Source: Oscillospiraceae bacterium
Lineage (GTDB): Bacteria; Bacillota; Clostridia; Christensenellales; Aristaeellaceae
Length of the DNA: 11,240 nucleotides
Assembly: GCA_031266295.1 (NCBI GenBank)
Contig: JAISBH010000243.1
Location: forward strand, 1-11,240
Direction of reading: 5' to 3'
Made by a program: the position numbers and the translations under genes. Numbering within the stretch: the first letter of the stretch is position 1; the number at the start of each line of letters is the position of its first letter. Positions 1 through 6,687 of this stretch are shown here, piece by piece. Under the pieces are notes generated by a model. That model searched no databases, was not told the DNA's origin, and was given only the letters and a program-made list of their open reading frames with translations.

Positions 1-193
1 CCCCCCGAAGGGGGGTGCACGGGAGTTTCGGGACTCTGTCCCGGACCCTGCGAAGGGCTATCCGCCCTTTCGAATCCTGACCAGGCTTCGCCTGGACCAT
101 CGTGATACCCATTCTACCGGTTACGGCCAGCCGGTTTCACCTGGATAGTCTACCTCGGAACGCAACCGGTTCCCCGTTGCTTGCAACCCCCAC
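1..193. repeat. Non-coding mosaic of short GC-rich hairpins
   Basis: No credible gene lies here. The stretch is a chain of small perfect inverted repeats: 1-15 (6-bp stem CCCCCC, loop GAA), 29-43 (CGGGAC/GTCCCG, loop TCT), 46-57 (CCCT/AGGG), 53-69 (AAGGGC/GCCCTT) and 81-95 (CCAGGC/GCCTGG, loop TTC), plus a looser pair around 116-135 (ACCGG/CCGGT). Hairpins at 46-57 and 53-69 share bases and could be alternatives. Such strings of stem-loops are typical of interspersed intergenic repeats in GC-rich gut bacteria, but I cannot assign a named family. It lies downstream of the dapF end and continues past the window edge. Confidence 0.6.
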
Positions 194-253
194 CGTAACC
201 GACAACCCTCATCGCCCCCCTAGGGGGAGATGTCGCCGCAGCGACAGAGGGGG
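194..253 (+). repeat. Left arm of a perfect 60-bp inverted repeat
   Basis: Positions 194-253 are the exact reverse complement of 11122-11181; I compared all 60 bases and found no mismatch. The arm begins CGTAACCGACAACCC and contains the 12-bp palindrome CCCCCTAGGGGG (216-227) followed by a stem-loop GTCGC-CGCA-GCGAC (232-245). Identity stops at 193/11182 on the outside and at 254/11121 on the inside. The palindromic core suggests a small interspersed or REP/MITE-like repeat with at least two copies in the genome. No transposase is near it and I see no target-site duplication. Confidence 0.9.
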
Positions 254-285
254 TTCCCCCGTCGCCACAGCGACATAGATGTCCC
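249..285. repeat. Second, diverged hairpin unit next to the dapF stop
   Basis: Right after the 60-bp repeat comes a 12-bp palindrome GGGGGTTCCCCC (249-260), then GTCGC-CACA-GCGAC (261-274). The 18 bases at 261-278 match 232-249 at 16 positions, so this is a degraded tandem copy of the repeat core. It reaches the dapF stop codon (TAG, 288-286). On the minus strand these hairpins follow the stop directly and could act as a transcript end or 3' stabiliser, but no U-tract follows, so it is not a standard intrinsic terminator. Confidence 0.6.
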
Positions 286-1158
286 CTATATATCCACTAC
301 CCCCTCAAAATCCTTTACCGCGTCGCCGGTCAGCCATATCTCGTCGTCCTCGACGCATACCAGCAAATCACCTCCGGGCATATGCACAGTCGTGTCGCCC
401 GACTCTATTAACCCCAACCGCACCGCCGCAGCCGCTGCGGCACACGCACCCGTCCCGCACGCCAGCGTTTCGCCTATGCCGCGCTCCCATGTGCGCATCC
501 GCAATGTATGCCTCCCCTCCGCATGCGCAAATGATACATTCACCCGCTGCGGGAATATCGGATCCCGCTCAATCGCCGATCCGCGCCCCTCCACATCGGC
601 CTGACTCACATCCGAGACAAATATCACACAGTGCGGATTCCCCATCGACAAGCATGTTACGGTCTCTTCCTTCCCCCCCACTATAGCTTCAACCTCTATG
701 ACCTCGCCGTTCTGATCGCCTTGCATCCTGACCGGCACCTTCTCCGGACTGAACGTAACCCTCCCCATCTCAACACACGCGGACTCCACCACGCCCGCGC
801 GCTCGTACACCCTGACGCGCTTCAGCCCACCTTCGGTGTGAATGGCGATAACATCCTTACGCACCCTGCCTGATTCATACAGATACTTCGCTACGCACCT
901 CAGCGCGTTCCCTGCCAGCTCCGCCTCCGAACCGTCCGCGTTGAACATTCGCATCATCGCATCCGCACCCTTGCACACCTCGTCCGGTGGCAGTAATAGC
1001 ACTATGCCGTCGCCGCCCACCCCAAACCTCCGGCTTGAAACCTGCACGCTTATAGATTCCGGACTGTCCACAACCTGATCGAAGCAGTCAAAGTATATAT
1101 AATCGTTGCCGCTGCCACGCATTTTGACGAACCTCAGCCGCGTCTTCTCGTGGCGCAT
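286..1158 (-). other. dapF: DapF domain of the fusion, first catalytic Cys replaced by Ala
   Basis: This is the C-terminal 290 residues of the fused frame, shown separately so it is not missed. ATG 1158 would give a DapF of normal length starting MRHEKTRLRFVKM, as stand-alone epimerases do, but no ribosome binding site precedes it. ATG 1122 has GAGG nine bases upstream but would cut off the first strand of the fold. DapF uses two cysteines as acid and base; in the E. coli enzyme these are Cys73 and Cys217. The Cys73 motif (CGNGARC) here reads AGNALRC, with codon GCA at 915-913. The Cys217 motif ACGTGAC is intact (TGC at 459-457). Activity is therefore uncertain. Confidence 0.85.
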
Positions 1159-4100
1159 ACATGCCGCGTTTACCAGCTCGATGTTGGATAGGGTGTACTT
1201 GGACGTCAGCGCGCTGACCAACACCGCCGCTGTATCCATGCTGGTCAAACATGGTATCGACCGCTCAACCGCCTTGCGCCTCAGCCGCACACTGGCGCGC
1301 GTCGGGAACCTCCCTTTGCTGGATGTGGAAATAACGGTATTGATATCGCCGGAATCCAGCAGCGTCAATATTGAATCGATGTCGAACGACAGCGGCGGCA
1401 GCATCGTCACCTCCAGCCCCGTGTCTATGAATGCGTTCGCGGTGCCGGACGTCGCGTACAGCCTCCAACCCATCGACGCATACTTGCGCGCGATCCGCAC
1501 AGCCTCTGGCTTATCCCCGTCGCGCACGGCGAACAGCACGCCGCCGCTCCTGTCCATCTTATACCCCGCCGCTACCAGCCCCTTCACCAACGCTTCCTCC
1601 AGCGTGCGCGCGACGCCCAGCACCTCCCCGGTCGACTTCATCTCCGGGCCTAGCTGCGTGTCCACGTCGGCCAGCTTCTCAAACGAGAACACGGGTACCT
1701 TCACCGCATAGTACGCGCTCTTGCGGAACAGCCCTGTACCGTACGGCAGTTCGCATAGTTTCTGACCCAGCATCACCCGGACGGCGACGTCCACCATCGG
1801 CAGACCCGTTACCTTGCTGATGTATGGCACGGTGCGCGACGCGCGCGGGTTCGCCTCTATTACGTAGATCTGATTATCATGCAGTATATACTGGATATTA
1901 ATCAGCCCAATCGTGCCCAGCCCCAGCGCCAGCGAACGTGTCGCCTCTATCAATCGATCGGTCGTCACACCGTTCAGGTTCCACGCCGGATACACGGCGA
2001 TCGAGTCGCCGCTGTGCACACCCGCGCGCTCTATGTGCTCCATTATGCCAGGAATCAGTATGTCCTCGCCGTCGCAGATCGCGTCTACCTCAAGCTCTGT
2101 GCCCAGCAGGTACTGGTCGATCAGCACGGGATTTTCGATTCCCTGGCGCAGTATGATCCTCATATACTCGCGGATATCGGATTCGCCGTACGCGAGGATC
2201 ATGTTCTGCCCGCCCAGTACATAGCTTGGACGCACCAGCACGGGATATCCCAGCCGTGCCGCCGCTTCGACGGCCTCCTCCTCGTTGATGACGGTATAGC
2301 CTCGCGGACGCTCGATCCCCAGCACGGTCAGCAGCTCGTCGAACTTCTCGCGATCCTCAGCCGCGTCAATGCTGTCCGCGCTTGAACCCAGTATGCGCAC
2401 GCCCGCTTGATTCAGCGCGCGGGTCAGCTTGATGGCGGTCTGACCGCCGAACGCGACGACCACGCCCATAGGCTGCTCTACGGCCAGCACGCCCGCGACG
2501 TCCTCCGCCGTTAGCGGCTCGAAGTACAGCCGATCCGCCGTGTCGAAATCGGTCGATACGGTCTCCGGGTTGTTGTTGACCAGCGCGACCTCGCAGCCCA
2601 TTTCCCTCAGCGTCCACACACAATGCACGCTGGCGTAATCAAACTCGATCCCCTGCCCGATCCGGATCGGCCCGGAACCGAACACCACAACCCTCGGCTT
2701 CTCCGGCAGTCCCTGCGCCTCGCGCTCCTGACGCTTCGATTCAAGGAAGGCCGCCGCCTCGTTCTCCTCGTCGTACGTCGCGTAAAAATACGGCGTGCGC
2801 GCCTCGAATTCCGCCGCGCAGGTATCGACCATCTTGTATACGGGCAAGCGCGGTCTCCTAATGGGCTGTCCGGTCAGTTTCTGGATCGCCGCGTCTGGAT
2901 AACCCAGCGTTTTCGCCTCCAGATAACATCGGTCTCCGGCGGCCAGACGGCGTTCCATCTTCAACAAATTCAACAGCTTGTTGAGAAACCATGGATCAAC
3001 GCCTGTGCGCTCATACAGCGATTCAGCCGTGATGCCGCGCGAAAGCAGCGCGTACAGCACGAACAGCCTCTCGTCGGTGCATTGATCCAGCATCGCGTAC
3101 AGTTCATCGTTGGTCTGGCGCATAATACGCGGCGCGCGCAGTGTGTTCAGTCCTATTTCAGCACCGCGCACAGCCTTCATCAACGCCTGTTCAAACGATG
3201 TGCCTATGGCCATCACCTCGCCCGTCGCCTTCATTTGAGTGCCCAGGCTGCGCTTGGCGTATACGAATTTATCGAACGGCCACTTGGGCAGCTTGACCAC
3301 CACGTAATCCAGCGCCGGTTCGAAGCACGCGCTGGTCATACCAGTAACCGCATTGCGCAGCTCCGCCAGCGTGAACCCCACCGCTATCTGCGCAGCTATC
3401 TTGGCTATCGGATAGCCCGTCGCCTTCGAGGCCAGCGCGGATGAACGCGACACGCGAGGATTGACCTCTATCACGGCGTACTCGAATGAATCGGGCCTTA
3501 GCGCGAACTGCACATTGCAGCCGCCCTCTACCTTCAGCGCGCGTATGATAGTCAGCGCCGCTGTGCGCAGCATCTGATATTCCTTATCCGACAGCGTGAC
3601 GGCGGGCGCGACGACGATCGAATCGCCCGTATGCACCCCCACCGGATCGAAATTCTCCATCGAGCAGACCGTTATCACGTTGTCGCGCGCGTCACGCATT
3701 ACCTCGAACTCTATCTCCTTCCAGCCGGAGATGCACTTTTCCACTAGTATCTGACCAATCGGCGACGCGTGTATGCCCGTCAGCGCTATCTCGCGCAGCG
3801 CGGTTTCATCCCGCGCTATGCCGCCGCCGCTGCCCCCAAGCGTGAACGCGGGACGGACGATCACCGGATAACCCAGCCGGCTCGCCAGCTCAAGCGCGGC
3901 GCCAATCTCGGTCACGACGTCCGATGGTATGATGGGCTGGCCTATCTCCGCCATCGTATCCTTAAACCGCTGGCGATCCTCAGCGCGCTCGATCGTATCC
4001 AGGCTCGCTCCGAGCAGCGTCACGCCGTGAGCGTCGAGGAACCCCTCGCGCGCCAGCTGCATCGACAGCGTCAGCCCGTTCTGACCGCCCAGCGTGGACA

Positions 4101-4359
4101 GCAGGCTGTCGGGACGTTCCTTTATTATGATGCGCTTGACCGTCTCGGGGGTCAGCGGCTCGATGTATATGCGATCCGCCATCGCGGCGTCGGTCATGAT
4201 AGTGGCCGGATTGGGATTGACCAGCACAACCTCCAGTCCAGCGGCCTTCAGCGCGCGGCACGCCTGCGAGCCGGCGTAGTCGAACTCGGCCGCCTGACCG
4301 ATAACAATCGCCCCCGACCCTATGATCAATACGCGGCGAACCCCGCTCGTTACCGGCAT
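286..4359 (-). CDS. carB-dapF: Carbamoyl-phosphate synthase large subunit fused to diaminopimelate epimerase (CarB-DapF)
   Basis: One open frame of 1357 residues. Residues 1-1067 are a full CarB: first nucleotide-binding half from about residue 10 (GSGAIVIGQ at 14-22), second half from about 555 (GSGPIRIGQG from 561), and the MGS-like allosteric domain at about 939-1067. CarB uses ammonia from CarA, bicarbonate and two ATP to make carbamoyl phosphate for arginine and pyrimidines. Residues 1068-1357 are a full-length DapF (LL- to meso-diaminopimelate): KMRGSGND (from 1079), NADGS (1140-1144), GNPHC (1240-1244), ERGIGETLACGTGAC (from 1292, Cys1301). The other catalytic Cys is Ala1149. There is no linker and no stop between the parts. 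I start at ATG 4359, not 4425, because GGGAGGTGG (4366-4374) sits just upstream and family CarB proteins begin near here; it overlaps carA by 10 bp. An internal DapF start (ATG 1158 or 1122) cannot be excluded. Confidence 0.93.
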   Translation of the reverse strand: MPVTSGVRRVLIIGSGAIVIGQAAEFDYAGSQACRALKAAGLEVVLVNPNPATIMTDAAMADRIYIEPLTPETVKRIIIKERPDSLLSTLGGQNGLTLSMQLAREGFLDAHGVTLLGASLDTIERAEDRQRFKDTMAEIGQPIIPSDVVTEIGAALELASRLGYPVIVRPAFTLGGSGGGIARDETALREIALTGIHASPIGQILVEKCISGWKEIEFEVMRDARDNVITVCSMENFDPVGVHTGDSIVVAPAVTLSDKEYQMLRTAALTIIRALKVEGGCNVQFALRPDSFEYAVIEVNPRVSRSSALASKATGYPIAKIAAQIAVGFTLAELRNAVTGMTSACFEPALDYVVVKLPKWPFDKFVYAKRSLGTQMKATGEVMAIGTSFEQALMKAVRGAEIGLNTLRAPRIMRQTNDELYAMLDQCTDERLFVLYALLSRGITAESLYERTGVDPWFLNKLLNLLKMERRLAAGDRCYLEAKTLGYPDAAIQKLTGQPIRRPRLPVYKMVDTCAAEFEARTPYFYATYDEENEAAAFLESKRQEREAQGLPEKPRVVVFGSGPIRIGQGIEFDYASVHCVWTLREMGCEVALVNNNPETVSTDFDTADRLYFEPLTAEDVAGVLAVEQPMGVVVAFGGQTAIKLTRALNQAGVRILGSSADSIDAAEDREKFDELLTVLGIERPRGYTVINEEEAVEAAARLGYPVLVRPSYVLGGQNMILAYGESDIREYMRIILRQGIENPVLIDQYLLGTELEVDAICDGEDILIPGIMEHIERAGVHSGDSIAVYPAWNLNGVTTDRLIEATRSLALGLGTIGLINIQYILHDNQIYVIEANPRASRTVPYISKVTGLPMVDVAVRVMLGQKLCELPYGTGLFRKSAYYAVKVPVFSFEKLADVDTQLGPEMKSTGEVLGVARTLEEALVKGLVAAGYKMDRSGGVLFAVRDGDKPEAVRIARKYASMGWRLYATSGTANAFIDTGLEVTMLPPLSFDIDSILTLLDSGDINTVISTSSKGRFPTRASVRLRRKAVERSIPCLTSMDTAAVLVSALTSKYTLSNIELVNAACMRHEKTRLRFVKMRGSGNDYIYFDCFDQVVDSPESISVQVSSRRFGVGGDGIVLLLPPDEVCKGADAMMRMFNADGSEAELAGNALRCVAKYLYESGRVRKDVIAIHTEGGLKRVRVYERAGVVESACVEMGRVTFSPEKVPVRMQGDQNGEVIEVEAIVGGKEETVTCLSMGNPHCVIFVSDVSQADVEGRGSAIERDPIFPQRVNVSFAHAEGRHTLRMRTWERGIGETLACGTGACAAAAAAVRLGLIESGDTTVHMPGGDLLVCVEDDEIWLTGDAVKDFEGVVDI

Positions 4360-5495
4360 GTGATCCCACCTCCCGCGTTGCGCAGATACTTGTCCCCCAG
4401 ATAGCCCTCGTGCTCCGCCATCCACTCTCGCGACTGTTCGCGCTTACCCATAAGCGCCATGAATTCGTCGAACAGGAATCCCGTGTCCAGCGGCCCGCCA
4501 CACGCCTCCGGATGGAACTGCACCGAGAACGCCGGGAAATCCTTATACCGCAATCCCTCGCAGGAGCCGTCGTTCGCGTTGACGTATGTCGCCTCGATCC
4601 CATCCGGCAGGTCGTCCAGTCTCACGGCATATCCATGGTTCTGGCTGGTGATGAACACGCGTCCCGTCGGAATATGGAGCGCAGGCTGATTCGCGCCGCG
4701 ATGGCCGAACTTTAACTTCTCGGTATGGCCGCCCATCGCCAGCGCGAGCAGCTGGTGACCCAGGCATATGCCGAATATGGGGATATGGGAATGGGCCAGC
4801 GCGTTCAACTCCGCGATGATCCCGGTATTGACGGCGGGATCGCCGGGACCGTTGGAGAGCATGACGCCGTCCGGTTTGGACGCGATAATGACCGACGCTT
4901 TCGTATCGGCGGGATAGACCGCTACCTCCAACCCTCGGCGCGTCAGAGCGCGGGAGATGCCTCCCTTTGCGCCATAGTCGATCAGGGCGACCGTGCCTAT
5001 CGAATCGGGCGGCGACTCCCGCGTAATCGCGCGGCAGGTTACGTCCATCACCCCCGCGATGGGCGGTTCGGCTGGAAACTCGGCGCGCGGCTCGTCCGAT
5101 ATTACGGCGCGCATCACCCCGGCCGAGCGCAGTATGCGCGTCAGCGCGCGGGTATCCACCCCGGTCAGTCCCGGTACGCCGGACCCGCGCAGAAACCCGT
5201 CCAGCGTCCCTTCACACCGGAAGTTCGATGGATCGCCGCACGCCTCGCGGATCACATACCCCGCAAGTTTCGGTCGTTCGCTCTCGAAATCGAGCGGTAT
5301 CACACCGTAGTTGCCGATTAGCGGGAATGTCTGCACCACTATTTGGCCGAAATAACTGGGATCGGTCAGCGTCTCCAGGTATCCGACCATGCCCGTCGTG
5401 AATACCAGCTCGCCGCGCGCCTCGCCCCGTGCGCCTATCGGCGTTCCCTCGAATACCCGTCCATTCTCTAGCGCCAGATAGCGTTTATCGTTCAC
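4350..5495 (-). CDS. carA: Carbamoyl-phosphate synthase small (glutaminase) subunit
   Basis: 381 residues, the usual CarA length. It hydrolyses glutamine and passes ammonia to CarB in the cytoplasm. The N-terminal CarA domain carries TGMVGYLETLTDPSYFGQ (34-51) and PLIGNYG (58-64). The C-terminal class I glutamine amidotransferase domain shows SNGPGDP (214-220), the nucleophile Cys244 in GICLGHQ (242-248), and His328/Glu330 in FHPE, so the catalytic triad is complete. The start is GTG at 5495, with GGAGGAG just upstream. The end overlaps carB by 10 bp, as expected for two subunits made in equal amounts. A terminator-like hairpin separates carA from argF, so carA-carB-dapF may be its own transcription unit. 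Arginine-type versus pyrimidine-type control cannot be told from the protein, but the arg neighbours favour the arginine branch. Confidence 0.97.
   Translation of the reverse strand: MNDKRYLALENGRVFEGTPIGARGEARGELVFTTGMVGYLETLTDPSYFGQIVVQTFPLIGNYGVIPLDFESERPKLAGYVIREACGDPSNFRCEGTLDGFLRGSGVPGLTGVDTRALTRILRSAGVMRAVISDEPRAEFPAEPPIAGVMDVTCRAITRESPPDSIGTVALIDYGAKGGISRALTRRGLEVAVYPADTKASVIIASKPDGVMLSNGPGDPAVNTGIIAELNALAHSHIPIFGICLGHQLLALAMGGHTEKLKFGHRGANQPALHIPTGRVFITSQNHGYAVRLDDLPDGIEATYVNANDGSCEGLRYKDFPAFSVQFHPEACGGPLDTGFLFDEFMALMGKREQSREWMAEHEGYLGDKYLRNAGGGITCR
4366..4374 (-). promoter_or_regulatory. Ribosome binding site that sets the carB start
   Basis: GGGAGGTGG lies inside the last codons of carA, with the GGAGG core nine bases before ATG 4359. 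It picks the 1357-residue start over the upstream in-frame ATG at 4425, and implies translational coupling of carA and carB. Confidence 0.8.
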
Positions 5496-5527
5496 TTTCT
5501 CCTCCGGTTATCATCATGCACTAACGT

Positions 5528-5556
5528 GTCTATCACCTTATTCCATCTATCGTCAA
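5528..5556 (-). promoter_or_regulatory. Weak candidate carA promoter
   Basis: TTGACG (5551-5556) fits a -35 box. Seventeen bases on is only ATAGAC (5528-5533), a poor -10, and a 16-base spacer gives GATAGA, which is no better. It lies between the argF terminator and carA, where a promoter would be expected. The -35 box overlaps the tail of that terminator. Confidence 0.3.
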
Positions 5557-5559
5557 ACG

Positions 5560-5587
5560 AAAGCCCAACGCTTAAGCGTCGGGCTTT
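5560..5587 (-). terminator. Intrinsic terminator after argF
   Basis: A hairpin starts ten bases after the argF stop: AAAGCCC (5560-5566) pairs with GGGCTTT (5581-5587), then an A/C mismatch, then the perfect palindrome ACGCTTAAGCGT (5568-5579). On the minus strand the stem ends in TTT followed by CGTTTG, a short and broken U-tract. It probably ends or thins argF transcripts, and partial read-through into carA is likely. Confidence 0.65.
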
Positions 5588-5596
5588 GATCGCCTC

Positions 5597-6502
5597 TTAC
5601 TCCATTAGCGTTACCAATATCGCTTTCTGTATGTGCATCCGGTTCTCCGCCTCGTCGAATATCTCTCCCGCGTGAGCCTCGAATACGTCGGACGTGATCT
5701 CCTCGCCCTTATGCGCCGGGAGGCAATGCTGCACCATCGCGTCCGGTTTGGCCGCGCGCATTATCGCCTCGTTCACCTGATACCCCTGGAACGCCCTGGC
5801 ACGCTCGGTTCGTTCGGACTCCATGCCCATCGACGCCCATACGTCGGTATACAGCACATCCGCGCCGACAGCGGCCAGCGCAGGTGAATCGGTCAGCGAG
5901 AATCGGTCGCGGTACGCCTTGGCGAACTCCAGCGCGGCGGCGTCGGGAGGATACGCCTTCGGGCACGCGGCGCTGACCTTCATCCCAGCCTTAAGACATC
6001 CGACGATCAGCGAGTTGGCCATGTTGTTGCCGTCGCCGATATAGCACAGCTTCAACCCCTCAAGGGAACCCTTGTTCTCGCGGATGGTCATCAGGTCGGC
6101 CAGTACCTGGCACGGGTGAGCGAAGTCGGTCAATCCGTTTATCACCGGGATCGATCCGTAGCTGGCCAGCGCCTCGACCTCATCCTGCGAGAACGTGCGG
6201 ATCATAATCCCGTCGAGATAGCGCGACAGCACCCGCGCCGTATCCGACACCGATTCGCCGCGCCCTATCTGCAGATCGCTGCCCGACAGGAACAGGGCCA
6301 TCCCTCCCAGCTGGAACATCCCCACCTCGAACGAAACGCGCGTCCGGGTGGAGGCCTTCTGGAATATCATGCCCAGCGTCTTGCCGGTTAAACGCGGATG
6401 CGGTATGCCGTGCTTGCGTTCGTACTTCAATTGATCGGCTAGATTAAGGAGACCTATGATCTCCTCCGGCGTCAGATCCAGCAGTTTCAGCAAGTGTTTC
6501 AT
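5597..6502 (-). CDS. argF: Ornithine carbamoyltransferase
   Basis: 301 residues, normal for the anabolic enzyme. It joins carbamoyl phosphate to ornithine to give citrulline. The carbamoyl-phosphate binding motif STRTR is at 51-55, HPCQ at 129-132, the ornithine-side DGNNM at 157-161, SMG in DVWASMG (220-226), and HCLP at 259-262. All are the expected forms for ornithine, not aspartate, as acceptor. ATG 6502 is preceded by AAGGAGA about ten bases upstream. The gene is placed between argD and carA, so it sits next to the makers of both its substrates. It has its own likely promoter at about 6591-6619 and a terminator right after the stop. An ArgI/ArcB catabolic role is possible in principle, but no arcA or arcC is present. 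Confidence 0.97.
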   Translation of the reverse strand: MKHLLKLLDLTPEEIIGLLNLADQLKYERKHGIPHPRLTGKTLGMIFQKASTRTRVSFEVGMFQLGGMALFLSGSDLQIGRGESVSDTARVLSRYLDGIMIRTFSQDEVEALASYGSIPVINGLTDFAHPCQVLADLMTIRENKGSLEGLKLCYIGDGNNMANSLIVGCLKAGMKVSAACPKAYPPDAAALEFAKAYRDRFSLTDSPALAAVGADVLYTDVWASMGMESERTERARAFQGYQVNEAIMRAAKPDAMVQHCLPAHKGEEITSDVFEAHAGEIFDEAENRMHIQKAILVTLME

Positions 6503-6590
6503 TAGATGCAGCTCTCCTTGCGGTTCTTTACGATCACTTCACGTGTTTCAGCCCACACCCCGCTTACGCGGCGCGACCTCCCCAACTATA

Positions 6591-6619
6591 ATTATAACAT
6601 GCCTCAATTGCAATTTCCA
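6591..6619 (-). promoter_or_regulatory. Candidate argF promoter with extended -10
   Basis: The minus strand reads TGTTATAAT, a perfect TATAAT (6591-6596) with the extended TG motif (6598-6599). A 17-base spacer leads back to TGGAAA (6614-6619), a 4/6 match to TTGACA. The region is clearly more AT-rich than the coding DNA around it. The leader to the argF start would be roughly 80 bases and carries no recognised riboswitch. Confidence 0.6.
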
Positions 6620-6642
6620 TCCTGTTTGCTTATATACTGCAG

Positions 6643-6674
6643 GCTGCAGCACACATGCCGCTGCATGTTGCAGC
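6643..6674 (-). other. Imperfect hairpin downstream of argD
   Basis: GCTGCA (6643-6648) pairs with TGCAGC (6669-6674), and inside it CATGC pairs with GCATG across an uneven internal loop. It begins about 14 bases after the argD stop. No U-tract follows, so it is a weak terminator at best, and may instead be a processing or stability element of the argCJBD mRNA. Confidence 0.4.
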
Positions 6675-6687
6675 TGATTAGTAAGCA

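Noticed and set aside
1..285. CRISPR array or tRNA-like structure
   Set aside because: The hairpins are unevenly spaced, differ from one another, and show no repeat-spacer order; no cloverleaf or CCA end was found.
230..686. Two plus-strand frames of 124 and 135 codons, rich in Pro/Ser/His
   Set aside because: Antisense to dapF and beginning in or next to the repeat; low-complexity composition and no start signals.
1120..1158. dapF as a separate gene with its own start
   Set aside because: ATG 1158 has no ribosome binding site, and no stop codon separates it from carB in the same frame. Internal initiation remains possible but is not the default reading.
2623..3444. Long open frame (273 codons) on the plus strand
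   Set aside because: It lies wholly inside carB, has an arginine/glutamine-rich composition typical of antisense frames in GC-rich genes, and shows no known domain or ribosome binding site.
3769..4404. Plus-strand frame of 211 codons
   Set aside because: Antisense shadow of the carB N-terminal half and the carA end; the composition is not protein-like.
4359..4425. Upstream ATG at 4425 for carB (22 more residues)
   Set aside because: It would lie deep inside carA with no good ribosome binding site, and the extra residues (MDGGARGLSGG...) do not resemble CarB. ATG 4359 has a strong site and gives the family-typical start.
6503..6590. Riboswitch or T-box leader ahead of argF
   Set aside because: The leader is about 80 bases with no T-box NGGN motif, specifier stem or antiterminator, and no recognisable aptamer.
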